DNA of 32,257 nucleotides from an uncultured Collinsella sp. (GCA_902493125.1 CABUOF010000021.1:1-32257); one strand, 5' to 3'; shown: positions 13,312 to 22,149, counted from the first letter of the stretch. The notes: generated from the letters alone by a model not told the origin. A program made the numbers and translations.

Positions 13312-16300
13312 ATGAGCAAACTCGTCGAGGGCATCAAGGACCGCATGGTCGCTGCCGCACGCGAGGCCGCGCCCACCGTGATGGACGCCGCGCAGAAGGC
13401 CGCGACCGCGGCTGCCGAGAAAGTTGCCGAGGCAATTGTCGATGCCAAGAACGCGGCAGGGGAGGCGTCCGTCACCAGCGAGCCCGCCACCGCCGCTGAG
13501 CCCGTAGCCGCCGCCCACGCCCCCGAAGGCGCGATCTTCAACCCCGACAACGCCCACGGCAACCTGCACCTGGGCATCGACGTGGGCTCCACCACCGTTA
13601 AGCTTGCCGTGCTCAACGACGACAACCAGATTGTCTACGCCAAGTACCAGCGTCACCACACCGACGTCCGCGCTTGCGCCCGCGACTTGTTCGAGGGTGC
13701 CGCGACCGTGCTGCCGACGGCCCAAATGACCTGCGCCATTACCGGTTCGGGCGGCCTGCTGCTGTCCCAGTGGCTCGACCTGGAGTTTGTCCAGGAGGTC
13801 ATCGCCAGCAAGCGCGCTGTCGAGACCCTCATCCCGGCCACCGACGTCGCCATCGAGCTGGGCGGCGAGGACGCCAAGATCATCTACTTTGACAACGGCA
13901 TCGAGCAGCGCATGAACGGCACCTGCGCCGGCGGTACGGGCGCGTTCATCGACCAGATGGCAACCCTGCTGCACACCGATGCCAGCGGCCTTAACGAACT
14001 CGCGGCCAACGCCACCACCATCTATCCCATCGCCAGCCGCTGCGGCGTCTTTGCCAAGACCGACGTCCAACCGCTGCTCAACGAGGGCGCCCGCCCCGAG
14101 GACGTGGCCGCCTCCATCTTCCAGGCTGTCGTGACCCAGACCATTTCGGGCCTGGCGTGTGGCCGTCCCATCCGCGGCAACGTTGCCTTCCTGGGCGGCC
14201 CGCTGCAGTACCTCTCCGAGCTGCGCCACCGCTTCTACCTCACGCTCAACCTGGACGAGGAGCACCGCATTGTGCCCCAAAACGCTCACCTGTTCGTGGC
14301 GAGCGGCGCCGCCATGGCGCACGAGTCCAACAAGCTCAGCACGTTCCCGCAGCTCATCGAGGCCATCGACAGCCTGGGTGACACCCAAGGTGCCGAGGTC
14401 GAGCGCTTGGACCCGCTCTTTGCCACCGACGAGGATTTTGCCGAGTTCAAAACCCGCCACGACCAGGAAGTCGTCCCCAAGGGCAAACTCGAAGGCTACA
14501 CCGGCCGCATGTTCATTGGCATCGACGCCGGTTCCACCACCATGAAGGCCGCGCTCGTGGGCGAGGACGGTCAGCTGCTGCACACCTGGTACGGCAACAA
14601 CAACGGCGACATCCTGGGCACGGCCAAGGTTATCATGGCCGATTTCTACAACCACATTCCCGCCGGCTGCACCATCGGCCACGTGACTACCACGGGCTAC
14701 GGCGAGGCGCTGCTCATCGAGGCCCTCAAGGCCGACTCCGGCGAGATCGAGACCGTTGCGCACCTGCGCGGCGCCAAGGCGTTCCTGCCCGGCGTCGAGT
14801 TCATTCTGGACATTGGCGGCCAGGACATGAAGTGTCTGCGCGTCAAGGACGGCGTCATCGAGCACATCATGCTCAACGAGGCCTGCTCGTCGGGCTGCGG
14901 CAGCTTTATCGAGAGCTTCGCCGTGTCTATGAACATGGACGTGCGCGCGTTCGCCGATGCCGCCATCCATGCCAAGGCCCCGGTCGATTTGGGCAGTCGC
15001 TGCACGGTCTTCATGAACTCGCGCGTTAAGCAGGCGCAAAAGGAAGGCGCCACAGTGGGCGACATCGCGGCCGGCCTGTCCTATTCCGTCATCAAGAATG
15101 CCCTGTTCAAGGTTATTAAGCTGCGCGATCCCAAGGAGATCGGCAGCCAGGTGATCGTTCAGGGCGGCACTTTTATGTCCGATGCCACGCTGCGTGCGTT
15201 TGAGCAGCTCACCGGCGTTCACGCCGTGCGCCCCGACATCGCCGGCTGCATGGGTGCCTACGGTGCTGCCCTGCTCGCCCGCGATCGCGCCGGCGCCGAT
15301 GGCACTTCGACCATCCTTTCGGCCGAGGACATCGCGCACCTCACCGTGACGCAAAAGCATGTCCGCTGCGGCCGTTGCTCCAACAACTGCCAGCTTACCG
15401 TCAACGACTTTGGCGGCGGCAGGCGCTTCATTACCGGTAACCGCTGCGAGAAGGGTGCCGGCCACAAAAAGCAAAAGACCGAGGCCCCCAACCTCTTCAA
15501 AAAGAAAAACGAGCTGCTCTTTAACCGCGAGGTCCTGAGTCCCGACGAGGCTCCGCGCGGCACCGTGGGTATCCCGCGTGCACTCAACATGTACGAGAAC
15601 TACCCCTTCTGGCACGCGTTCTTTACGCGCCTGGGCTTTAGCGTACAGCTGTCCGACCAGTCGAGCAAGAAGACCTACCAGGCAGGCATCGAGTCCATGC
15701 CGTCCGAGAGCGTGTGCTATCCGGCTAAGATGAGCCACGGCCACGTGATGAACCTCATCGACCGTGACGTCGACTTTATCTGGATGCCGTGCGTGCGCTG
15801 GGAGCGCAAGGAGGATCCGACCGCTGGCAACTGCTATAACTGCCCTATCGTCATGAGCTACCCCACGGCGCTGGCGCTCAATATCGACGAGATCCGCGAG
15901 CAGAACATCGAGTTCCTGTATCCGTTTGTGCCCTATCACGACAAGACCGAGCTCAAGCGCCGTCTGTACCAGGTGCTCGCCGTCGACCGTGTGGCCGATG
16001 CTGAGGCCGGTCGCGGTCGCGTGCGCGGTCCTAAAATCACGCGCTCCGAGGTTGATGCCGCCGTCAACGCTGCTTTTGAGGCCGACGCGCGCTTCCACGA
16101 GGATATCCAGACCATGGGCGAGGAGGCTCTCAAGTGGGTCGAGGACCACGGCGGTCACGGCATCGTGCTCGCCGGTCGTCCCTACCATAACGACCCCGAG
16201 ATCAACCATGCCCTGCCCGAGCTTATCTCGAGCTTTGGCTTTGCGGTCTTTACCGAGGATTCGCTTGCGCACCTGGTGAAGCCCGAGCGTCCGATTCGCG

Positions 16301-18093
16301 TCGTCGACCAGTGGATGTACCACAGCCGCCTGTACGCCGTCGCCCGTTTTGTGACGATGCGCAACGATCTGGACCTGATTCAGCTCAACTCCTTCGGCTG
16401 CGGCTTGGACGCCCTGACCACCGACCAGGTGCAGGAGATTCTGGAAGCCAGCGGCAAGATCTACACCGTGCTCAAGATCGACGAGGTGTCCAACTTGGGC
16501 GCCGCGCGCATCCGTATTCGCTCGCTTATGGCGGCGCTCAAGGACCAGGAAGCCGAGCGCTTGGTCGAGGCCACGGCCGCGGGCGAGGCCTACGAGCAGG
16601 GTGATGCCGCGCCGGTGGCACCCTCCACAGATGCCCCCGCGTTCGCGAGCCGCAAGTACACGTTCGAGGCCCAGCGCGAGAGTGCTTCGACCGCGTGGCC
16701 CAAGGTGCCCTTTACCGAGCAGATGCGTGACGAGGGCTATACCATCCTGTGCCCGCAGATGGCACCGATCCACTTCGACCTGGTCAAAGAGGTGTTCCGC
16801 GGTGCCGGCTACAACTTGGAGCTGCTGCCCTCGACCGATCACGATGCCGTCGAGGCCGGCCTGCGCTACGTGAACAACGACATCTGCTATCCGTCGATCC
16901 TGGTGACAGGCCAGATCATGGAGGCCATCGAGAGCGGTCGGTACGACCTGTCCAAGACGGCCGTGGTTATCAGCCAGACCGGCGGCGGCTGCCGTGCTAC
17001 CAACTACATCGCACTCATCCGCAAGGCCCTGCGCGAGAGCGGCCACCCCGAGATTCCGGTGATCTCGCTTTCGGCCGTGGCGCTCGGCGAGGACAACCCC
17101 GGCTTTAAGGTTACGCCGGCGCTGCTTAAGCAGGCAGTCTACGCGGTGCTCTTTGGCGACGTGATGATGCAGATGCTCTATCGCTGCCGCCCGTACGAGG
17201 CAACGCCCGGTGCCGCCAATGCGCTCTACGAGGAGTACATGGCGCGCGCCCGCAAGCTGGCGCCCAAGTTCAACCGCCGCAACTACACCAAGCTGTGCCG
17301 CGAGGCCATCCGCGCGTTCGACACCATGCCGCTCGTGGGCGAGGGCACCAAGCCGCGCGTGGGCGTGGTCGGTGAGATCTTGGTCAAGTTCCATCCCACG
17401 GCCAACAACCATGTGGTCGATGTCATCGAGCGCGAGGGCTGCGAGGCCGTGGTACCGGGCCTGCTCGACTTCTTCCTGTACTCCATGAGCAACGCCGAGC
17501 TGCAGAAGGACGAGCTGGGAAGCTCTGCTACCACGCGCGCTGGTATGCAGGCGCTCATCAAGCTCGTGGACTGGATGCGCACACCGGTGGAGGAGATGCT
17601 CGAAAAGTCTCGCCGCTTCGAGGCACCCGAGCGCATCGGCACCATGGCCGACAAGGCCCGCACGGTGCTTTCGGTGTGCAACAACATGGGCGAGGGCTGG
17701 CTGCTCACGGCCGAGATGCTCGACCTGATCGATCACGGTGCGCCCAACATCATCTGCACGCAGCCCTTCGCGTGCCTGCCCAACCACGTGGTGGGCAAGG
17801 CCGTGATTAAGGAGCTACGCCGCCAGCACCCCGAGAGCAACATCGTCGCGGTGGACTATGATCCTGGTGCGTCCGAGGTCAACCAGCTCAACCGCATTAA
17901 GCTCATGATTAGCGTGGCCAAGGAAAACATGCGCGCCGGTAAAGGCTTTAAGCTCGAGAAGGTGGCGCCGCTCGCGATGGACGAGGTCACCGGCCAGATG
18001 CGTGCCCATGATGGCTGCGTGAGCTGCGGGCCGGCCAGCGAGGAGGCCGTTGCATCGGTCGCCAAGCGCCTGGGACGCGGCATTAAGAAGTAG
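13312..18093 (+). CDS. Acyl-CoA dehydratase activase-related fusion protein (two BcrA/BadF/BzdN ATPase domains, DUF2229, HgdB-like domains)
   Basis: 1593 residues. After an Ala-rich, probably helical leader (1-82) come two ASKHA ATPase domains: LGIDVGSTTVK (87) with Cys205 in NGTCAGGTGAF and Cys244 in SRCGVFAKTD, then IGIDAGSTTMK (402) with Cys525 in NEACSSGCGSF and Cys564 in SRCTVFMNS. These cysteines match the Fe4S4 ligands of HgdC-type activators. A cysteine cluster follows (CGRCSNNC, 686-693, and Cys712), then the DUF2229-type CoA_E_activ domain (from about 750) and dehydratase-D-like regions (LAGRPYHNDPEINH; TILCPQMAPIHFDL; GEILVKFHPTANN). HgdC proteins use ATP for one-electron reduction of 2-hydroxyacyl-CoA dehydratases. 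The reaction of these long fusions is not established. A GAGGAGAG site precedes ATG. Confidence 0.92.
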   Translation: MSKLVEGIKDRMVAAAREAAPTVMDAAQKAATAAAEKVAEAIVDAKNAAGEASVTSEPATAAEPVAAAHAPEGAIFNPDNAHGNLHLGIDVGSTTVKLAVLNDDNQIVYAKYQRHHTDVRACARDLFEGAATVLPTAQMTCAITGSGGLLLSQWLDLEFVQEVIASKRAVETLIPATDVAIELGGEDAKIIYFDNGIEQRMNGTCAGGTGAFIDQMATLLHTDASGLNELAANATTIYPIASRCGVFAKTDVQPLLNEGARPEDVAASIFQAVVTQTISGLACGRPIRGNVAFLGGPLQYLSELRHRFYLTLNLDEEHRIVPQNAHLFVASGAAMAHESNKLSTFPQLIEAIDSLGDTQGAEVERLDPLFATDEDFAEFKTRHDQEVVPKGKLEGYTGRMFIGIDAGSTTMKAALVGEDGQLLHTWYGNNNGDILGTAKVIMADFYNHIPAGCTIGHVTTTGYGEALLIEALKADSGEIETVAHLRGAKAFLPGVEFILDIGGQDMKCLRVKDGVIEHIMLNEACSSGCGSFIESFAVSMNMDVRAFADAAIHAKAPVDLGSRCTVFMNSRVKQAQKEGATVGDIAAGLSYSVIKNALFKVIKLRDPKEIGSQVIVQGGTFMSDATLRAFEQLTGVHAVRPDIAGCMGAYGAALLARDRAGADGTSTILSAEDIAHLTVTQKHVRCGRCSNNCQLTVNDFGGGRRFITGNRCEKGAGHKKQKTEAPNLFKKKNELLFNREVLSPDEAPRGTVGIPRALNMYENYPFWHAFFTRLGFSVQLSDQSSKKTYQAGIESMPSESVCYPAKMSHGHVMNLIDRDVDFIWMPCVRWERKEDPTAGNCYNCPIVMSYPTALALNIDEIREQNIEFLYPFVPYHDKTELKRRLYQVLAVDRVADAEAGRGRVRGPKITRSEVDAAVNAAFEADARFHEDIQTMGEEALKWVEDHGGHGIVLAGRPYHNDPEINHALPELISSFGFAVFTEDSLAHLVKPERPIRVVDQWMYHSRLYAVARFVTMRNDLDLIQLNSFGCGLDALTTDQVQEILEASGKIYTVLKIDEVSNLGAARIRIRSLMAALKDQEAERLVEATAAGEAYEQGDAAPVAPSTDAPAFASRKYTFEAQRESASTAWPKVPFTEQMRDEGYTILCPQMAPIHFDLVKEVFRGAGYNLELLPSTDHDAVEAGLRYVNNDICYPSILVTGQIMEAIESGRYDLSKTAVVISQTGGGCRATNYIALIRKALRESGHPEIPVISLSAVALGEDNPGFKVTPALLKQAVYAVLFGDVMMQMLYRCRPYEATPGAANALYEEYMARARKLAPKFNRRNYTKLCREAIRAFDTMPLVGEGTKPRVGVVGEILVKFHPTANNHVVDVIEREGCEAVVPGLLDFFLYSMSNAELQKDELGSSATTRAGMQALIKLVDWMRTPVEEMLEKSRRFEAPERIGTMADKARTVLSVCNNMGEGWLLTAEMLDLIDHGAPNIICTQPFACLPNHVVGKAVIKELRRQHPESNIVAVDYDPGASEVNQLNRIKLMISVAKENMRAGKGFKLEKVAPLAMDEVTGQMRAHDGCVSCGPASEEAVASVAKRLGRGIKK

Positions 18094-18121
18094 ACGGCCC
18101 GCTTTGGGCTAGATGTGAGGC

Positions 18122-18158
18122 AAACGGGTGGTAGCCGTACCGGCTACCACCCGTTTTT
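18122..18158 (+). terminator. Rho-independent terminator of the activase operon
   Basis: AACGGGTGGTAGCCG (18123-18137), loop TAC, CGGCTACCACCCGTT (18141-18155): 15 perfect base pairs followed by a T-run. Confidence 0.93.
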
Positions 18159-18212
18159 GCTGGACATATGTTGCGTAAACGCCCCAACTATCACCCCTTG
18201 CGAACTTAAATA

Positions 18213-18339
18213 TCGGAAGTATGCGGCAAAATCTGAATAGGCCGAGCACACCGGATATGTCCAAGCCATGTACCTGCGGTTTTATTGGCGGAAAACCGGG
18301 GTGTGCTCAAGGGCTCCGGAATTTGCCGCATACTTCCGA
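18213..18339. repeat. 127-bp nested-palindrome element (MITE-like)
   Basis: Outer 18-bp perfect terminal inverted repeats TCGGAAGTATGCGGCAAA (18213-18230) and its complement (18322-18339). A second pair GAGCACACC / GGTGTGCTC lies at 18244-18252 and 18300-18308, and an inner pair CGGTTTT / AAAACCG at about 18277-18298. All three are co-axial, so the whole can fold into one long cruciform or hairpin. No coding frame and no clear target duplication. The rest of the 18094-18510 gap holds only the activase terminator and the leader of the next gene. Confidence 0.75.
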
Positions 18340-18510
18340 AAACGACGTCTCTGCGGCACCAAAAATCGCCCCCAGAACCCTGAGATAATGAACATATGTA
18401 GCCGTTTGCCGCGAAATACCATCCGTTTAAGGAACCCGTCCCCAACGCGCGTCATCTTTACGGTTGAATAAATACACATCTATGGAATTACGTAAGAGAG
18501 GACCGTTCCT

Positions 18511-19470
18511 ATGAGCTACAAGACCGTTTGCGTTGCCGGCGGCGGCGTGCTGGGAAGCCAGATTGCCTTTCAGGCTGCCTACTGCGGCTTTGATGTAACG
18601 ATCTGGCTGCGCAGCGAGGGCAGCATCGGCCGCACCCAGCCCAAGATCGATCATGTGCGCGAGGAGTACATCGCTGCTATCGAGGGCATGGCGGACGGCA
18701 CAGGCGAGTGGTGCGCCGGTATCGCCGATAGCGGCCAGCCCTTCGACAAGGAAGCGGCACTCGCCGCTGTCGAGCGTGCCTACTCCACGCTCAAGCTGGA
18801 GCTCGATCTTGCCAAGGCAGTGGCCGACGCCGACTTGGTCATCGAGTCTATGGCCGAGGACACCCAGGCAAAGATCGACTTCTACAAAAAGCTCGCCCCG
18901 GTTCTCCCGCAAAAGACCGTCGTCGTGACGAACTCCTCTACGCTGCTGCCGAGCACCTTTGCCAAGTACACTGGTCGCCCCGAGAAGTACCTGTCGCTGC
19001 ACTTTGCCAATTCCATCTGGAAGAACAACATGACCGAGGTCATGGCGCAGGACCAAACCGACAAGCGCTACTTCGACGAGCTCGTCGACTTCGCCAACGA
19101 CATTCGCATGCTGGCGCTTCCCGTCAACAAGGAAAAGAATGGCTACCTGCTCAACTCCATGTTGGTACCGTGGCTGCTTTCGGGCCTCGACCTGTATGTC
19201 TCGGGCGTCAGCGACCCCAAGAGCATCGATCTCGCGTGGACGCGCGGCACCGGCGCTCCCAAGGGTCCGTTTCGCGTATTCGACACGGTGGGCATCCAGA
19301 CGGCCTACAACATCGTTATGCAGTATCAGAAGGTCCCGGGCCTGGTGAGCCCGCTGCTCAAAAAGATGATGATGCCCTACAACTTCAAAGCCATGGCATC
19401 CGTCCTCAAGAAAATGCTCGACGAAGGCAAGCTGGGCGAATGCTCGGGCGAGGGCTTCTTCAAGTACTAA
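18511..19470 (+). CDS. 3-hydroxyacyl-CoA dehydrogenase (NAD-binding)
   Basis: 319 residues, close to the 280-320 of stand-alone 3-hydroxyacyl-CoA / 3-hydroxybutyryl-CoA dehydrogenases. The Rossmann motif GGGVLG (10-15) opens the protein. ADLVIESMAEDTQAKIDFYKKL (about 110) is the family's VIEAVxE region, followed by TNSSTLLPS and the HFANSIWKNN stretch where the catalytic His pairs with Glu. It interconverts 3-hydroxyacyl-CoA and 3-oxoacyl-CoA with NAD(H). Standing downstream of the acyl-CoA dehydratase-type gene, it could feed the same pool of hydroxyacyl-CoA, but a strong terminator separates them. The ribosome-binding site is GAGAGGA. Confidence 0.88.
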   Translation: MSYKTVCVAGGGVLGSQIAFQAAYCGFDVTIWLRSEGSIGRTQPKIDHVREEYIAAIEGMADGTGEWCAGIADSGQPFDKEAALAAVERAYSTLKLELDLAKAVADADLVIESMAEDTQAKIDFYKKLAPVLPQKTVVVTNSSTLLPSTFAKYTGRPEKYLSLHFANSIWKNNMTEVMAQDQTDKRYFDELVDFANDIRMLALPVNKEKNGYLLNSMLVPWLLSGLDLYVSGVSDPKSIDLAWTRGTGAPKGPFRVFDTVGIQTAYNIVMQYQKVPGLVSPLLKKMMMPYNFKAMASVLKKMLDEGKLGECSGEGFFKY

Positions 19471-19471
19471 C

Positions 19472-19509
19472 AATGATCCCTCGGGGACGGAGGAAAACGG
19501 ATCATTTTT
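19472..19509 (+). terminator. Terminator-like hairpin AATGATCC / GGATCATT with GGGGAC core
   Basis: Eight-base perfect arms (19472-19479, 19499-19506) with TTT following, starting 1 nt after the stop codon. The loop contains CGGGGACGG, relating it to the other stop-adjacent hairpins of the window. Confidence 0.7.
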
Positions 19510-19524
19510 GGTCGCCAGCAGTGA

Positions 19525-20028
19525 GAAGATGGACCCAGAAATAGAAAGGAGTGGCAATGGGCCGGCTCGGGCTTTGAGGACAAGTTACTGCAGGCCCAGG
19601 GCGTTTTTTCGCTCAACGCGGGTCAGCACAGCGTGACGTATCTGCCGAGTTCTGACACGGCAACGACCGGTCGCTATCAGGTGCTGCTATACGACAACAA
19701 CTTTGGTGCGGCCGAAAGCTATCCCAAGTTCGACTGGGGCCAGCTGGGCTCCGCGGTGGTGACCGACTACAACAAGGGCACGCATTCGTTTGGGCGCATC
19801 TTTACAGTGGACGAGACCGCGCGCACCTACGAGCTTGTGGACCAGATCGCCGTGCCGTTTTCGGGCTATGTGAGCAGTGCGCAGCGCGTCGGCAATTCGA
19901 ACAGCATGCTCGTGGCATCGGGCATGGCCAAGACCTTTATCGAGTACGACCGCTACGGACTGCCCATCGCCACCTACGAGATGGAAGCCGAAAAGCACAT
20001 CTACCGCGTGTACAAGTACGACCTGTAG
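19525..20028 (+). pseudogene. Truncated aryl-sulfate sulfotransferase (C-terminal fragment)
   Basis: The frame is open from 19525 to the stop at 20026-20028, without a credible in-frame start except a GTG at 19633 lacking a ribosome-binding site. It reads WQWAGSGFEDKLLQ, GVFSLNAGQHSVTYLP, LLYDNNFGAAESYP and ends IYRVYKYDL, resembling the C-terminal blades of arylsulfotransferase (ASST) beta-propellers, which move sulfate between phenolic compounds outside the cytoplasm. The signal peptide and first about two thirds are missing. A good ribosome-binding site and ATG (AGAAAGGAG, ATG 19557) lie just upstream in another frame, as if an internal deletion joined the old start to the tail out of frame. 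Confidence 0.68.
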
Positions 20029-20178
20029 GGCCGCGCTTAGGTTTGACCAATGGAGTATGAAAACACGCCGTTCACCGATGCCCCCTCCGCGAGTGGCAGC
20101 CATATGGTTTGATGTCAGAAGCATATAGTTGTCACCAGCCTGCTGGCGACGTTCCCCCTGATATCGGAGGTTCCAGGT

Positions 20179-20217
20179 ATGTTTCGCGCTCCGTTAAACA
20201 ACTATCGATTGGGCTAA
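20179..20217 (+). CDS. Possible 12-codon leader peptide coupled to the next gene
   Basis: ATG at 20179 has a good ribosome-binding site (GGAGG, 20166-20170) and encodes MFRAPLNNYRLG, stopping at 20215-20217, one base before the ATG of the 149-residue gene, which has no site of its own. Translational coupling is the simplest reading. A frameshift that cut a longer N-terminus is the alternative. Confidence 0.4.
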   Translation: MFRAPLNNYRLG

Positions 20218-20218
20218 C

Positions 20219-20668
20219 ATGGGCCGCCGTGCTATTTCGATAACCCTTGCAGTGATCTGCCTGGCTGTGCTCCTGGGCGCTACAGGGCTGTTTGCTATAA
20301 GCCGAGAAACGTCCTATATGCAGGAATGCGCTTCCGAAGGGTTTGCCATTGATGGTTACTATCGGGATGACAAAACGAGTCGGGAAACCCTGGCTTTTCT
20401 TGAGGAGGATGGCTGTCGATGGCAGCTGGTCGACCAAGACGGAATCTGCACAGACGGGCAGTTTAAGCGTACGGATGACCCCAACATCCTGATATTAAAG
20501 AAGGAAAACGGCGAAGAATTCGGCACGATTCACGTTGCGTATATATCGCGCCGACGCAATCAGGGGCAGATTTACCTAATTAGAAATACTAAGGTGACCC
20601 GATTTTATCTGGTGAGCACCGATCCGGCGTTTACAGTGGAATCTGGCGATGTCGATGCGGACGTTTGA
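20219..20668 (+). CDS. Hypothetical protein with N-terminal membrane anchor
   Basis: 149 residues, not recognised. Residues 5-27 (AISITLAVICLAVLLGATGLFAI preceded by Arg-Arg) form a membrane anchor or uncleaved signal; no lipobox Cys is placed correctly. The rest is a hydrophilic, probably beta-rich domain outside the membrane with two cysteines (DGCRWQL, DGICTDG) that could form a disulfide, reminiscent of small lipocalin-like or immunoglobulin-like secreted domains. Codon use is less GC-rich than its neighbours. It has no ribosome-binding site of its own and may be coupled to the short leader frame ending one base before it. It converges with the DUF389 gene across a shared terminator. Confidence 0.65.
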   Translation: MGRRAISITLAVICLAVLLGATGLFAISRETSYMQECASEGFAIDGYYRDDKTSRETLAFLEEDGCRWQLVDQDGICTDGQFKRTDDPNILILKKENGEEFGTIHVAYISRRRNQGQIYLIRNTKVTRFYLVSTDPAFTVESGDVDADV

Positions 20669-20680
20669 TTCACGGCAATA

Positions 20681-20721
20681 AAACAGCGAGCGGGGCGCGG
20701 GTGAACTGCACCCCGCTGTTT
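20681..20721. terminator. Bidirectional terminator between convergent genes
   Basis: AGCGGGG (20689-20695) pairs with CCCCGCT (20711-20717). AAACAGC and GCTGTTT on the outside give T-rich tails in both directions. It lies between the stop codons at 20668 (+) and 20792 (-). Confidence 0.65.
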
Positions 20722-20791
20722 GCTCGTGTCCGTATCGCGTCTGCGTCTCGCCGTAACTTGCGTCCGTGCGCGCATTCATCCCGCGCCGGTA

Positions 20792-21937
20792 TCACTTCAC
20801 ATCGAACTCCACGCGATCGAGTTCGGGCACATTGAGGTCGATGAGCTTGCGAGCGACGTGACGGTCGTGTGCCCCAAGCGCCTCGCCTGTCGTCACATGG
20901 GCGACAATCTCGCGCTCGACGATGCCCTCTTCCTCGCCTTCGGTAGCCGAGGTTTCGACGGCGACGGTGTAGTCCTTAAAGCCCGGTAGCACCGCCGCAA
21001 GCTCGCGCGTGGTTTCGGTGACGCCGTAGCCGTCCTGCACGCCGGACTGCGCCGAGCCAATAGACCCCGCCGTCATGACGATGCAGGGGATGGCAAAGAC
21101 TACCGTGCCCACAATGATGCGGCGGCGCACCTTGCGTGATAGCTCGTCGACCTCGGCATCTTCCTCGGCAGTCACAATGCCGTCGCCGTTGAGGTCGCGC
21201 TTGAGCGGCACGCGCAATAGAAGCAGCACGGCTTCGGCAGCCAGCGCGATAAAGACCACGTTGATGCCAAATTCATAAAGCGCCGAGAGAAACAATGACC
21301 CGCTTGCGATGGCGATGCCATAGCCCGCCGCGCACAGGGGCGGCATGAGTGCGGTCGCCACAGCCACCCCGGCGATGAGCGTGGCGGGTTCCTGGTCGCG
21401 CGAGTTGCCCAGGCCGCCCGCAAAGCCGCCCGCGAGCGCGACGGCAAGGTCCCACACGGTCGGTGTCGAATTGTCGATGATGGCGGCCGTGGTGGTGCCA
21501 AGGGGCGAGAGCTTAAAGTACAACGTGGACGTGACCAGGCAAAAGACCATCTGCAGCGCGAGGCCGGCGACGGCCTCAAGGGTGATCTCGCGGTCGAGCG
21601 TGGCGATGCCGTATGCCATGGCAAGGACCGAGCCCATGAGCGGGCAGATGAGCATGGCGCCTACAATGGCGATATCCGAGTCGATATCGAGGCCGATGCT
21701 CGCGATCAACATGGCAATGATCAGGATGCACAGGTGAGAGCCAGTCAGGCGCGCCCCGTTTACAAAGCGCTTGCGAATCACGTGATAGGGCGCGCGTCCC
21801 TCGCGAATGTTGAATGCCTGCTTTAGAAAGCGGCTTGCGTTCTCCATGGCCTCGCTGTGGGCGGGGCGGATGCCATGGCGCCGATGATGGCGCTCGCGCA
21901 GTCGCTTGAGCTGTTGTTTATCGAGTTCCATGTCCAC
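20792..21937 (-). CDS. DUF389 domain membrane protein with an EF-hand-like loop
   Basis: 381 residues. Residues about 65-245 hold the DUF389 (TIGR00341-type) core: VGAMLICPLMGSVLAMAYG, LAGGFAGGLGNSRDQEPATLIAGVAVATALMPPLCAAGYG, with five to six membrane segments. Between two membrane segments is DLNGDGIVTAEE (248-259), which fits the calcium-binding EF-hand loop pattern with acidic/polar residues at positions 1, 3, 5, 9 and 12. Another membrane segment (274-292) and a C-terminal domain follow. DUF389 function is unknown; a transport-like or channel role is only presumed. The N-terminus is basic and His-rich (ERHHRRHG). Confidence 0.87.
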   Translation of the reverse strand: MDMELDKQQLKRLRERHHRRHGIRPAHSEAMENASRFLKQAFNIREGRAPYHVIRKRFVNGARLTGSHLCILIIAMLIASIGLDIDSDIAIVGAMLICPLMGSVLAMAYGIATLDREITLEAVAGLALQMVFCLVTSTLYFKLSPLGTTTAAIIDNSTPTVWDLAVALAGGFAGGLGNSRDQEPATLIAGVAVATALMPPLCAAGYGIAIASGSLFLSALYEFGINVVFIALAAEAVLLLLRVPLKRDLNGDGIVTAEEDAEVDELSRKVRRRIIVGTVVFAIPCIVMTAGSIGSAQSGVQDGYGVTETTRELAAVLPGFKDYTVAVETSATEGEEEGIVEREIVAHVTTGEALGAHDRHVARKLIDLNVPELDRVEFDVK

Positions 21938-22083
21938 CTCGTATTGCCGTAGGAACGCGGGTGCGTTCGCAGCATGTACTCTACACCGTGACGGGCGGGG
22001 CGGTCATCTTGACATGGAACTTAGGCGAGCAGGCAAAGGAAGACACGCCACATGCGAGTACTGCTGAGGGTTTCGGCAGATAC

Positions 22084-22120
22084 AAAAAAGCGCGGGGCCG
22101 GATGGTCTCCGACTCCGCGC
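22084..22120 (-). terminator. Terminator of the OPT-family transporter gene
   Basis: On the minus strand GCGCGG...TCGGA (22120-22108) pairs with TCCGG...CCGCGC (22102-22090), with a small internal mismatch, followed by TTTTTT. It lies 30-66 bp after the stop. Confidence 0.8.
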
Positions 22121-22149
22121 TCTGTACGGGTACGTTGTTGTTGTTGGGT

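Noticed and set aside
13297..17787. Very long open frame on the minus strand (about 1496 codons)
   Set aside because: It lies wholly opposite the clear activase gene. Its translation is rich in His, Gly, Ala and Val without any domain, as expected for the antisense frame of a high-GC gene.
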